Positions 7,276 to 14,960 are shown, counted from the first letter of the stretch. The stretch: DNA of 18,807 nt from DATFPK01 sp035264885 (GCA_035264885.1 DATFPK010000036.1:1-18807); one strand, 5' to 3'. The notes: generated from the letters alone by a model not told the origin. Program-made: numbers and translations.

Positions 7276-7281
7276 TAGGCT
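7276..7281 (+). promoter_or_regulatory. Candidate -10 element for a leaderless transcript
   Basis: TAGGCT fits TANNNT and ends 7 nt before the ATG at 7289, with no ribosome-binding site in between. The spacing would place the transcription start at or next to the start codon. No good -35 is seen. Confidence 0.4.
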
Positions 7282-7288
7282 GGCCTTG

Positions 7289-7738
7289 ATGGCCGGGTAC
7301 CTCGACCTCGCGGAGCGCAGCTGGCCCGTCCTGAACCGGGTCTTCGGACTGCACACCGCCGTCTACCGCCTCAGCGGCGGGCGGATCGGACGCAAGTTCC
7401 CCGGCACGCCGCAGATGCTCCTGCTCGACCACGTCGGCGCCAAGAGCGGCACGAAGCGGACCAGCCCGCTGGTCTACTTCGACGACGGCCGCAACGTCGT
7501 CCTCGTCGCGTCGAAGGGCGGCCATCCGAAGCACCCGGCCTGGTTCCACAATCTCAAGGCGAACCCCGACGTGACGGTCCAGATCGGGACCGAGCGCCGC
7601 GACGTCACCGCCCGGATCGCGACGCCGGCCGAGCGGACACGGCTCTGGCCGAAGGCGGTCGACACCTGGGCGGGCTACGCCGACTACCAGGAGCGCACCG
7701 ACCGCGAGATCCCGCTGGTCGTGCTCGAGCCCCGCTAG
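7289..7738 (+). CDS. DDN-like deazaflavin (F420)-dependent nitroreductase-family oxidoreductase
   Basis: This protein of 149 residues is typical for the family (PF04075). It has the recognisable block LLDHVGAKSGTKRTSPLVYF, then VLVASKGGHPKHPAWFHNLKANPDVTVQ, the split-beta-barrel segment that binds F420 in Mycobacterium Ddn and related F420-dependent quinone/nitro-reductases. The N-terminal helix (MAGYLDLAERSWPVLNRVF) is amphipathic and may associate with membranes. The ATG is preferred over the TTG one codon earlier (7286). No Shine-Dalgarno is present; either it is coupled to the dehydrogenase 24 nt upstream or it is leaderless from TAGGCT. It converges on the methyltransferase gene with a 10-nt gap. 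F420 dependence is inferred from family. Confidence 0.92.
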   Translation: MAGYLDLAERSWPVLNRVFGLHTAVYRLSGGRIGRKFPGTPQMLLLDHVGAKSGTKRTSPLVYFDDGRNVVLVASKGGHPKHPAWFHNLKANPDVTVQIGTERRDVTARIATPAERTRLWPKAVDTWAGYADYQERTDREIPLVVLEPR

Positions 7739-7742
7739 CAGT

Positions 7743-7757
7743 CGCCGCTCAGCGGCG
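7743..7757. terminator. Compact hairpin between convergent stops, weak terminator candidate
   Basis: CGCCGCT-C-AGCGGCG is a near-perfect palindrome covering the stop codon of the - strand methyltransferase and lying 5 nt after the + strand stop. It lacks a T tract on both strands, so intrinsic termination is uncertain. Confidence 0.25.
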
Positions 7758-10454
7758 CCGGTGGACGCCGAGCGTCCAGTGGAGGTTCAGGCCGAGTGCG
7801 GTGCCGGCCGGGCCCTCCTGCATCGCCGGCAGGACCTCGCGGGTCATCAGGTCGGTGATGACGCGGTCGCGAAGCTCGCGGTCGGGGATCTCGGGCAGGT
7901 ACTCGGCGCCGTTCGAGGGCACGAGCAGCCCGCGGACGATCTCCTCGCCCAGCATCTCGTAGCTGCGCATCTCGACCTCGCCCTCGAACCGTCCCGCCAG
8001 CGCGTCTGCGACCTCGGACGCGAGCGGACGCGGCCGAATCCGGCGCTCGGCCCGCTCCTGGGCTGCCCGGAGGGCGGCCTCGTCGAAGCTCTCGCGGGCC
8101 GCCCGGACCGCCTGCTCGACCGCCGCCGTCGGGGCAGCGGTGGCTCGACCGCCGAGGTGGGCGAGCCAGCGCTCCCGCAGCGCCCGGTTGGGGTCGTGGA
8201 GCAGCGCGGCATACGGGCCCGGCGGGCCCAGGTCCGGGGCGCTCCAGACGAGCCGGCCGCCCGGCGCCAGGACCGCGGCCAGCCCATCCGCCGCCCGCTC
8301 GAGCCCCCGCGGCGGGATCAGGTGGAAGACCATGCTCGCCATCGCCACGTCGAAGGCGTCCTCGCCCAGCAGCTCGGGCAGCGGCCGAAAGCCGCCGCCG
8401 GGCGCGGCGAGCGAGTGGAAGCGGACCCAGGCGCAGTCCGAGAGCAGCTCGTGGGCCTGGGCGAACCAGCCGGTCGGCAGGTCCACCAGGTGGACCTCGA
8501 GCGCGGCGCCGCTGCGGGCGAGGCGCTGCTCGAATCGCCGCTCGCGACAGGCCTTGAGCAGCTCGATCGCCGCCGTGCCGGTCCCGGCGCCGTAGTCGAG
8601 CACCCTGATCGTGGTGCCCTCGCCCGCTGCGGCCAGGCGCTCCTCGACGACCTCCAGGGCGCCGCCGACGACGTGGCCCGTCGGCGGCGAGTGCCACATC
8701 GCCGGGTAGCGGATGTCCCCCCCGGCGAAGAGCATCCGGTGGAGGGCCCTGCCGTCCTCCAGGTCGAGCCCGGGGCCGGGCTTCCAAGTGCCGCCCGCTC
8801 CTTCGCCGCCGCTCGCGGGCAGGACCTTGTCGTCCTCGCCGGCGGCGAGGAGGCGGTTGAGGGTGATCGAGACGAACGGCCGGCTCGCCGGGTAGCGCTT
8901 CTCGCGGTGGGTCTCGGCGGCGAGGCCGGCCGCGCGGCAGGAGCTCACCCAGACGGGGAAGTCGACCGGGTACTGCTTGGAGTAGGCCTGGTGGGCGTCG
9001 AAGGCGACGCCGTGCAGAGCGCCGAGGTGACGGGAGGCGATCGGCGGCGCCACGCAGTGCGCCTCGAGAACGACGAGCCCGTGCCGGCGGACGTGAGGCG
9101 CCCAGCGGCGCAGGTGGGCGACGAGGTCGCGTTCGACGTCATCGCCCGACAGCGGTCCTCCGTCGGGCGCGAGATAGGCGCCGGTCGCCCACCCCGTGAC
9201 CTCGGTGCCGTCGCGAGCACCCCGATAGCCCCGTTCGTGGTCGATGAACGAGCGGATGTGGATGCCGTCCTCGATCGCGAGGCCGTGCCCGGCGAGGGTG
9301 CGAGCGAGGTCGTCGGGGTTGGTGACGTCGCCGGACACCAGCAGCGCCTGGGCGCCGGCCGCGTCCAGGTTGCGGCGAGCCGCGTCCAGGGCGCCGGGGT
9401 CGGGATCCACCCCGACCATCGTCAGCGGCTGGTCCTCCAGGTGGGCGCCCCGCAGCGTCCGCTCGCGGACGATGGAGTGGAGGTGGACGAGCCAGCTCCC
9501 CTCCCCGCAGCCCATGTCGGCGATGAAGCGGGGCTGCTCCGCCAGCGGCTGCCGGTCGAACAGCTCGACGAAGATCGGGTCGGTGTCGCGGAAGTAGCGT
9601 CCGTGGGCGAGGGCGCTGATCCGCAGGTTGAGCTCGCGGTCGACGTGCCACTCCGGCGCGCCGACCTCGGCCTCTACGGTCAGCTCGCCGCGGAAGAGCT
9701 CCGGCAGCCGCGCCAGCAGCGGCAAATACGTCGCGACGCCGCCGAAGTTGAGCGCGAAGGCCTGCGCCTGCCGCCCGGCCTCGGTCCAGGCTCCGTCGCG
9801 GTTTCGCCAGCCGAGCGCCGTGAGGAGGTAGGCGGCGGCGGTGCCGGCGTCGCCGGTCGGCAGGTCCGGGCCGGACTCTCCGAGACGTCCGGATTCGTGC
9901 AGCCAGAGCATCGTCGGCACGGCGAGCCCCCCGTCCAGGTGGGCACGGACGAGCTCGCCGACGTCCGCGCGGGTGCCGGCGGTGCCCCACCGGGCGACCG
10001 CGGAGTCCACCAGGGCGCGGAACGCGGCTACCTGTCGCGGCGCCCAGTCCTCTGACCAGGCGCCGTTGCCGCGCGCGGGGAAGCCGGCGAGGAACGCACC
10101 GACCGCGACGTAGTGCCCGCGGTGGGCGGCGGCCTCGCGCCCCCGCTCGGTCCAGCGCAGGCGCGTCCCATCCGGGTCGAGCCCGGGCGGCCCCTCGAGC
10201 CAGCCGGTGCTCGCCAGGCACTGGAGGCCGACCCGGATGGCGCCGAACGCGGGGCGGCTGAGACCCGGGAGCAGGGTCGGCAGCGCCGCCTCCCCTGCGA
10301 GCGAGGCATCGAGCACCCCGATGTCGTCCAGCGCTTTCAGGGTCGTCGCGAGGACCACGCCGTCCTGGGAGAGGAACATCGCCCGCCGCATCGCGGTCCG
10401 CGATGAGACAGCACCCTCGGCGGCGGCCCGGCGCCCGGCGCCGGCACTCGTCAC
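7749..10454 (-). CDS. Double-methyltransferase protein; first domain resembles AprA-type initiation methyltransferases
   Basis: This 901-residue protein starts at a GTG whose last two bases form the acyltransferase stop (GTGA); GAGG lies 5 nt upstream. Residues about 25-115 look like a winged-helix/dimerisation region (FLSQDGVVLATTLKALDDIG). Methyltransferase 1 (about 265-535): SAM motif IADMGCGEGSW (311-321), acidic VGVDPDPG (347-354), the unusual SFIDHERGY (402-410) and a late HGLVVLEAHC. This resembles the AprA-related group known from polyketide initiation modules. Methyltransferase 2 (about 565-900): RVLDYGAGTGT (617-627), LVDLP (656-660), FDVAMASMVFHLI (701-713), LAPGGRLVW (729-737). 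No carrier protein, ketosynthase or GNAT domain is fused. The substrate is unknown. It is the last gene of a four-gene unit with sugar and acyl transferases. Family relation is recalled from motif pattern, not searched. Confidence 0.85.
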   Translation of the reverse strand: MTSAGAGRRAAAEGAVSSRTAMRRAMFLSQDGVVLATTLKALDDIGVLDASLAGEAALPTLLPGLSRPAFGAIRVGLQCLASTGWLEGPPGLDPDGTRLRWTERGREAAAHRGHYVAVGAFLAGFPARGNGAWSEDWAPRQVAAFRALVDSAVARWGTAGTRADVGELVRAHLDGGLAVPTMLWLHESGRLGESGPDLPTGDAGTAAAYLLTALGWRNRDGAWTEAGRQAQAFALNFGGVATYLPLLARLPELFRGELTVEAEVGAPEWHVDRELNLRISALAHGRYFRDTDPIFVELFDRQPLAEQPRFIADMGCGEGSWLVHLHSIVRERTLRGAHLEDQPLTMVGVDPDPGALDAARRNLDAAGAQALLVSGDVTNPDDLARTLAGHGLAIEDGIHIRSFIDHERGYRGARDGTEVTGWATGAYLAPDGGPLSGDDVERDLVAHLRRWAPHVRRHGLVVLEAHCVAPPIASRHLGALHGVAFDAHQAYSKQYPVDFPVWVSSCRAAGLAAETHREKRYPASRPFVSITLNRLLAAGEDDKVLPASGGEGAGGTWKPGPGLDLEDGRALHRMLFAGGDIRYPAMWHSPPTGHVVGGALEVVEERLAAAGEGTTIRVLDYGAGTGTAAIELLKACRERRFEQRLARSGAALEVHLVDLPTGWFAQAHELLSDCAWVRFHSLAAPGGGFRPLPELLGEDAFDVAMASMVFHLIPPRGLERAADGLAAVLAPGGRLVWSAPDLGPPGPYAALLHDPNRALRERWLAHLGGRATAAPTAAVEQAVRAARESFDEAALRAAQERAERRIRPRPLASEVADALAGRFEGEVEMRSYEMLGEEIVRGLLVPSNGAEYLPEIPDRELRDRVITDLMTREVLPAMQEGPAGTALGLNLHWTLGVHRRR

Positions 10455-11695
10455 GAGCGCCTCAGCAGCTCGCGGATCGGCCGGTACTTGAACCTCATCA
10501 GCGGCCGCTCGACGAGGTAGTAGCTGAGCGCGGCCAGCGGGACGGCCAGCAGCGACCCCGCGATCAGCACGGTCCAGTACCCCTCGTCGGCCCCGGGGTA
10601 CCCCAGGTTCGCGGCGAACGTCGTGTTCCAGAGCAGCAGGCCGTAGGAGATCAGCCCGACCCAGAGGAGCCAGGGCTGGCCGAGGAGCCGGGCCGGCGCC
10701 CCCCGATTCGGGTTGCCGAAGACGGCGGGGATGAAGATCAGGACCGCCGCTGCGCCTTGGATCACGTTCAGCCAGAGGTAGGTCGTCTCGTCGATGAAGG
10801 GGGCGACGATGAACGGTGCCGGATAGAAGGCGAACACCGTCACGACGTATATCGCGGCGGCGGCGAGCCAGCAGAGGACGGGCCGCTCGGCCGCGGCGCG
10901 GAGGGGCCGGGGCAGCGGGTCCACGTCGCGATAGCCATAGGCAACCGAGACCACGGCGAGGGCCAGGCCCAGCCCGAACCAGAAGAGGTGGCCCAGCGCG
11001 GTGTAGATGAACCAGTCGTGCTCGCGGAGGTCGAAGGGCGGGCCGCCGAGGATCAGCGACGTCAGCCCGGCGACGGCGATCAGGCCGAGCTCGATCCGCA
11101 TCCACTCGCGCGGCTCCCTGCCGCGGGCGATCAGCGCCGTGACCCCGACCCAGAGGGGCAGCAGGACGTAGAAGCTCATGTCGACGCCGAGCGTCCAGGA
11201 CTGCGGCAGCCCGCAGCGGAACTCCTCGTTCGGTGGGCAGACGTCGTGGAGGCGGAGGTCGAAGAAGTCGGTGAGGCTGTAGAAGGCCCACCAGTTCCCG
11301 CTGAAGGCGCCGTAGACCCCGGGGGCGATCGCGAGGAGGGTCAGCGCGACCCAGTAGGCGGGATAGAGGCGCAGGAAGCGGCGCTTGCCGTAGGCAGACA
11401 CGGTCGGCGCTGCAGGCCCCCTGGCCCGGTGCGCGATGAACGGCCGGTAGAGGAGGAAGGCGGAGAGCAGGAAGAAGAGCGCGACGAGGCCGTCCATCCG
11501 GACCATCGCCCGGTTCGGCAGGCTCTCGGTGAAGCCGCCGAAGCCGCCGGTGAAGAACCAGGCGTGGCCGACGATGATCGCGATCGCCGGGATCCCGCGG
11601 AGGCTGACGGTGAGAGGGAAGCGGGGGTGGTGGGGAGGCGGCGCGACGACGTCGGGCACGTCGTTGCCCGACGCTCGGCTTGGCGAAAGCGCCAC
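10451..11695 (-). CDS. Acyltransferase-3 family integral membrane acyltransferase
   Basis: This 414-residue polytopic protein has about ten hydrophobic segments, the normal size for the OafA/NodX acyltransferase-3 family, which moves acyl groups from cytoplasmic donors onto cell-surface sugars or lipids. Family landmarks: SLRGIPAIAIIVGHAWF (31-47, with Arg33 and His44), RRFLRLYPAYW (105-115), QSWTLGVDMSFYVLLP (165-180) and YLVERPLMRF near the end. Asp172 stands where most members have Glu ('SLxVExxFY'), a conservative change. The start is the GTG 5 nt after the lipoprotein stop, with no good ribosome-binding site, so translational coupling is likely; a later in-frame GTG (ValPro at residue 13) is possible. 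The donor and acceptor cannot be read from sequence. Confidence 0.92.
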   Translation of the reverse strand: MALSPSRASGNDVPDVVAPPPHHPRFPLTVSLRGIPAIAIIVGHAWFFTGGFGGFTESLPNRAMVRMDGLVALFFLLSAFLLYRPFIAHRARGPAAPTVSAYGKRRFLRLYPAYWVALTLLAIAPGVYGAFSGNWWAFYSLTDFFDLRLHDVCPPNEEFRCGLPQSWTLGVDMSFYVLLPLWVGVTALIARGREPREWMRIELGLIAVAGLTSLILGGPPFDLREHDWFIYTALGHLFWFGLGLALAVVSVAYGYRDVDPLPRPLRAAAERPVLCWLAAAAIYVVTVFAFYPAPFIVAPFIDETTYLWLNVIQGAAAVLIFIPAVFGNPNRGAPARLLGQPWLLWVGLISYGLLLWNTTFAANLGYPGADEGYWTVLIAGSLLAVPLAALSYYLVERPLMRFKYRPIRELLRRS

Positions 11696-11700
11696 GCTCG

Positions 11701-12234
11701 TCAGCCGGTCAACGAACTGATCAGCACACGCCTGAAGTCGACGTCGCAGTCGTTCAGCCCCGCCGCGCGGGCGGCCAGCTGCTGCTCGTGGGTCAATTCG
11801 TCGATCTGGTCCTCGAGGTCCGCTATCTCGGGGTGGGTTGGGAGGCCTGGCGGAAGGGATTCGCTCACCGCGAGCCGGCGTTCCGTCAGCACGACTATCG
11901 GGTCGAAGAGCCGCGCGTAAAGATCGAAGTTGGGTTCGTCGGTTCGCCGTGCCAGCGCCTGCTGGCTGCGTGCGATCGTGCGCAGGAGAGGGAGACCCGG
12001 CCGGATCAAGGCATCCGCGGTCAGCTGGATCGCCCCCTCGTATCCTCGGCTCAGGACTCCCCTTCCGAGCTTTTTGGCCTCGCGCAGTAGCTCGCGGCAG
12101 TTCGCGTTCGCCTCGCGCAGCACCGGTGCGGGAGTCGCGGCCGTGTCATCAGCGCCGCCATCGGAGTTGCCGCAGCCGGTGGTGATCGCCACTGCGGCGA
12201 GCACCGTCGCTGCTGCCCACCGAGCTCTGATCAC
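11701..12234 (-). CDS. Putative lipoprotein of unknown function
   Basis: This 177-residue protein begins with GTG overlapping the stop of the glycosyltransferase (GTGA). The N-terminus VIRARWAAATVLAAVAITTGC is a lipoprotein signal with Cys21 at the lipobox (TTGC), followed by an acidic/Ala linker. The mature part is helical and contains two further cysteines, in NANCRELL and LNDCDVDF, which could form a disulfide; a conserved-looking helix pair (PEIADLEDQIDELTHEQQLAARAA) precedes the second. No known domain was recognised. It would sit on the outer face of the cytoplasmic membrane, beside the products of the flanking membrane genes. Stops and starts abut on both sides, so it is part of the same operon. 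Confidence 0.82.
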   Translation of the reverse strand: MIRARWAAATVLAAVAITTGCGNSDGGADDTAATPAPVLREANANCRELLREAKKLGRGVLSRGYEGAIQLTADALIRPGLPLLRTIARSQQALARRTDEPNFDLYARLFDPIVVLTERRLAVSESLPPGLPTHPEIADLEDQIDELTHEQQLAARAAGLNDCDVDFRRVLISSLTG

Positions 12235-13559
12235 GACTGCCTTCTGCTCTGAATGACCATTCCCGACAGGACCACGAGGCCGATCGCGGCCGCGGTCAGC
12301 AGGAACGGATCGGCGGGAACCCGGTAGCGGGGCAGGCCGGCGATCGGGGCGGAGGCCAGGACGACGAGGACCGGGACCAGCCAGAAGAACAGGGGGCCGG
12401 CCGGTATCGACGGCGGTCCGGATCGGTCGCGGGCGGCGGACTGCGCCCGCAGCACCGCGATCAGACCGACCGCCGCCAGCGCGACCGCGAGCGCGAGGGC
12501 AATTCGTTCGGCGACCGGGATCGCGCTCCCGATGCCGCGCTCCGTCACGGGCTCGCCGCGCGAGTTCACCACCGACCCGCCGCTGATCTCGAACAACCGC
12601 AGCAGATTCCACCCCGTTGCCTCGGCGACATAGCCCGGATGTTCCCAGGCGAAGTCCCGGACCTCCTCGCGAAGCCTGTCGTCGACGCCGGCCTCGTCGA
12701 TGCCTGGCGTCAGGAACAGGCGCCGGTACTCCGGCACGATTTGCGGCGTCCGCCAGGCCCCGTGCGTGGATGCGGCGGCGTATGAAGCGGCGTTGTAGGT
12801 CCCGGCGGTCGCGAAGCCGCCGGCAGTGGTCAATGGGACGAACTCTCCGAACTGTTTCGCGTTCCGAATCGTCCACGGCGCGATCACCAGCGCGGCGCAG
12901 GCGAGGGCCCCCAGGGGCGCCGCCAGAGCCCTCGGCCGGAGCCGCGGCCTCAGCGTCCAAACCCCCAGCGCCACGCAGGCGAGGACGAGGAGCCCGGTGT
13001 TCCGGGTCAGCGCCGCGGTGCCGCTGAGCCCGCCGGCCGCGACGGCCCACCGCAGATCGCCGCCGCTGCGCCGGAAGTTGAGCACGCAGAGGAGCGCGCC
13101 CAGAGCAAGGGGGAGGAAGAGCACCTCGGAGAGGAGGTCGCGACTGAGGAGGGCAAGCGGCGGGAAGATCGCCGCCAGGCCCGCGGCGACGAGGCCCACC
13201 CGCCGACCCCAGATCCTGCGGACGAGCAGGTAGAGGAGGAGAACCGTCAGGGCTCCCAGCAACGCGCCCGCCACTCGCCCCGATGCGACGCTGTCATCGG
13301 TCAGCGCGTACACGGCTCCGAGGAAGTAGGGGTACCCGGGTCCTCGGATCGCGGTCGGGCCGCCCTGCAGCAGATAGCCGGAGCGCTCGTAGCCGTCGCC
13401 GGATGCGATCGAGCGCGCGTAGTAGTCGTATTCGAAGGCGTCGTTGGCCGGCTCATAGCCGGAATCGGCGGCGATCACCGCGATCCGAACGACCAGCGCC
13501 ACGATCACGATCGCCGCCGGCATCAGCCACCGCGGCCCGTCCTCCCTTCGGTCAAGCAT
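12231..13559 (-). CDS. GT39-like membrane glycosyltransferase (ArnT/PMT type)
   Basis: This polytopic protein of 442 residues has about ten to twelve transmembrane segments. After the first membrane helix (13-31) comes the external loop EPANDAFEYDYYARSIASGDGY (36-57), which carries the acidic residues (Asp40, Asp44) and the 'YxxxARsixxGxGY' pattern of GT39/ArnT and PMT families; a GGPTAIRGPGYPYFLG stretch follows. Such enzymes transfer sugars from polyprenyl-phosphate donors on the outer membrane face. A C-terminal membrane region ends with RYRVPADPFLL, typical of the family. The start ATG (MLDRRED) is chosen because an in-frame extension to 13604 would encode a terminator palindrome; its ribosome-binding site is weak. 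Donor and acceptor are unknown. It is first in the four-gene unit. Confidence 0.9.
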   Translation of the reverse strand: MLDRREDGPRWLMPAAIVIVALVVRIAVIAADSGYEPANDAFEYDYYARSIASGDGYERSGYLLQGGPTAIRGPGYPYFLGAVYALTDDSVASGRVAGALLGALTVLLLYLLVRRIWGRRVGLVAAGLAAIFPPLALLSRDLLSEVLFLPLALGALLCVLNFRRSGGDLRWAVAAGGLSGTAALTRNTGLLVLACVALGVWTLRPRLRPRALAAPLGALACAALVIAPWTIRNAKQFGEFVPLTTAGGFATAGTYNAASYAAASTHGAWRTPQIVPEYRRLFLTPGIDEAGVDDRLREEVRDFAWEHPGYVAEATGWNLLRLFEISGGSVVNSRGEPVTERGIGSAIPVAERIALALAVALAAVGLIAVLRAQSAARDRSGPPSIPAGPLFFWLVPVLVVLASAPIAGLPRYRVPADPFLLTAAAIGLVVLSGMVIQSRRQS

Positions 13560-13570
13560 CCCCGGAATGC

Positions 13571-13598
13571 AAGGGGCCGCCCCGCGGGGCGGCCCCTT
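13571..13598 (-). terminator. 28-bp perfect palindrome, terminator of the coiled-coil protein gene
   Basis: A 14+14 bp perfect palindrome (AAGGGGCCGCCCCG and its mirror complement) lies 27 nt beyond the stop of the upstream gene and 11 nt before the glycosyltransferase start. Transcribed leftward it forms a very stable hairpin followed by TGCATT, a poor T tract. Partial read-through into the GT39 operon is possible, since there is little room for another promoter. Confidence 0.6.
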
Positions 13599-13625
13599 CC
13601 GCATGAGATTTGAGGGAGGCGCTCG

Positions 13626-14210
13626 CTACTTCGAGGCGCACTCCGCGAATGCCTGGATCGACCAGCTCGGGTCACCCGAGATCTCCTGGCCGGTCGCGAA
13701 CCAGCCCTCGCTGTAGAGCGGCTTGTGCTGGGTCGTCACGGTGATCTGGTTGGAGTCTCCGTTGACGAAGTAGCCGCCTCCGGTCACTTGCTCACCCGTG
13801 CCGCAGTTCGCGGTCGAGGACTTGCCGCCGGTGGTGTTCGTGCCGGTGCTCGGGTTCGCGGTGCCGAACACCTCTCGCATCGACTGGAAACGGTTGTTCG
13901 CGTTGGCGTTCGCAGCGTCGGCAGATGTCTGTGCGCTGTTCGCCGAGGTCTGGGCATTGTCAGCCTTCGTCTCCGCCTGGTTGGCGCTCTGCTGCGCCTG
14001 GTTGGCGCTCTGCTGGGCCGCGTTGGCGTTGGTCAGGGCCGTGTTGGCCGTGCTCTGCGCTTGTCTGGCCTTCCTCAGCGCCTTCTTGGCGATCTGCTTC
14101 GCCGTCGCAGATGCGCTGGCAATCGGGTTGGACGGCCCTCCCATCGCCGGGACGGCAAGGGCGAGGGCGAGAACCACGCTCAGGCCCAAGACCAGGTACC
14201 GGTTCCTCAT
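13626..14210 (-). CDS. Secreted alanine-rich coiled-coil protein with conserved C-terminal Cys domain
   Basis: This protein of 194 residues starts at the ATG preceded by AGGAG (14218-14222) with a 7-nt gap; the open frame to 14288 is not needed. Residues 1-23 are a signal peptide (RNRYLVLGLSVVLALALAVPAMGG). From about 36 to 106 is a heptad coiled coil of Ala, Gln, Asn and Ser (AQQSANQ, AQQSANQ, AETKADN, AQTSANS, AQTSADA), an 'alanine zipper' reminiscent of Lpp-like fibres. A Ser/Thr/Gly linker leads to a C-terminal domain, about 134-194, with Cys136 (NCGTGEQVTGGGYFV) and Cys191, a likely disulfide, and GWFATGQEISGDPSWSIQAFAEC. I cannot name its family; trimeric fibrous surface attachment is a reasonable guess. 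Confidence 0.85.
   Translation of the reverse strand: MRNRYLVLGLSVVLALALAVPAMGGPSNPIASASATAKQIAKKALRKARQAQSTANTALTNANAAQQSANQAQQSANQAETKADNAQTSANSAQTSADAANANANNRFQSMREVFGTANPSTGTNTTGGKSSTANCGTGEQVTGGGYFVNGDSNQITVTTQHKPLYSEGWFATGQEISGDPSWSIQAFAECASK
13978..14019 (-). repeat. Two 21-bp tandem repeats encoding coiled-coil heptads
   Basis: Units at 13978-13998 and 13999-14019 are identical at 20 of 21 bases and encode AQQSANQ-type heptads. This is the least diverged part of the coiled-coil stretch, consistent with recent slippage. Confidence 0.75.
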
Positions 14211-14275
14211 TCTGTTTCTCCTCTCATGCGGCTGGATCGCATTCTTCTGCTGGGCGCGATCCGCCCTGGGACGCC

Positions 14276-14298
14276 CCGACCTTCTCACATACGGTCGG
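14276..14298. promoter_or_regulatory. Dyad CCGACC-N11-GGTCGG in the promoter region of the coiled-coil gene
   Basis: A perfect 6+6 bp dyad with an 11-nt spacer lies 66 nt upstream of the ATG at 14210, in a 111-bp gap after the zinc-ribbon gene. It could be an operator or an RNA hairpin of the upstream transcript. No matching promoter hexamers were convincing. Confidence 0.3.
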
Positions 14299-14321
14299 AC
14301 GAAGCAACCGAATTCGACGCT

Positions 14322-14948
14322 TTAACCCCCATCCCTACGAGTAATGCCTAGAAGCAGCCGCTCGCAGCTCTCGAGATTGAGGTCGGCAACCGCGGCCTCC
14401 ACGGACGTGGCCGCGCGGTCCACGCGACCCGCCTGGGCCACGACCCGGCTGCGGGCGTCCGGATCGGTTCGAGCGAGCGCGGCAAGCTCGATCTCGACGT
14501 TTCGGAGTGCCGCATCCAGCCTCTGAGCTTCCTCGAGCCGGTCGTTCGGAACCGGCTCGGCCCGGAAGTCGGACCGCCAGGCGACGATCATGGGCACCAA
14601 TCGGGCAGCAAGCGCTTGTACGTCCTGGCCGGCGGCCTGCGCCGTGGCGGTGGCTATCTCACGCTTGGCGTTGACGCAACGCGAGTCGGTCATCACGGTG
14701 TAGTCGTCGCGGGGGATCTCGTCGTCCGCGTCCAGGGCGACGAACGCGAGCACCGCGACCAGCAGCGCGAGCATCGTGCCGCCCGTGATGAGCCGCGTGC
14801 GGCGGTCGGTTCCGGCCAGCCGGACCATGCGATCGCGGAGACTCGGCTTGTCCTCGGCGGACGCCGGAGTGGCGGCGAGGGAGCCCCCACAGGAGCTGCA
14901 GAATCGGTCGCCGGGCTGGTTCTCGGTCCCGCAGCGAGGGCAGAACAC
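14322..14948 (-). CDS. Zinc-ribbon, single-pass membrane protein of unknown function
   Basis: This 208-residue protein begins at GTG (V/MFCPRCGTENQPGD). Cys3, Cys6, Cys17 and Cys20 (FCPRC ... FCSSC) form a zinc-ribbon of the DZR/zf-ribbon_3 type. One transmembrane helix lies at about 54-72 (LITGGTMLALLVAVLAFVA). The remainder (73-208) is mainly helical, with Cys93 in DSRCVNAK and Cys198 in LESCERLL, a possible extracytoplasmic disulfide, and long charged helices between. Architecture suggests cytoplasmic zinc-ribbon plus external sensor or structural domain; no family could be named. There is no ribosome-binding site, but TAGCTT ends exactly 6 nt before the GTG, so a leaderless transcript is likely. 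Confidence 0.82.
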   Translation of the reverse strand: MFCPRCGTENQPGDRFCSSCGGSLAATPASAEDKPSLRDRMVRLAGTDRRTRLITGGTMLALLVAVLAFVALDADDEIPRDDYTVMTDSRCVNAKREIATATAQAAGQDVQALAARLVPMIVAWRSDFRAEPVPNDRLEEAQRLDAALRNVEIELAALARTDPDARSRVVAQAGRVDRAATSVEAAVADLNLESCERLLLGITRRDGG

Positions 14949-14954
14949 GCGGCC

Positions 14955-14960
14955 AAGCTA
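14955..14960 (-). promoter_or_regulatory. -10 element of leaderless zinc-ribbon gene
   Basis: TAGCTT (TANNNT) ends 6 nt upstream of the GTG at 14948 on the - strand; no Shine-Dalgarno lies between. No clear -35 was found. Confidence 0.5.

Noticed and set aside
5114..7549. Long - strand frame opposite the dehydrogenase/hydratase gene
   Set aside because: The + strand encodes a complete, motif-rich enzyme; the antisense translation has no recognisable domain.
7761..10055. Long + strand frame opposite the double methyltransferase
   Set aside because: No domain, and the opposite strand carries two intact SAM-binding motifs.
10455..11291. Upstream extension of the methyltransferase frame through the acyltransferase gene
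   Set aside because: The extended part is Arg/Pro-rich and lies inside the acyltransferase in another frame; the GTGA overlap at 10451-10454 gives a natural start.
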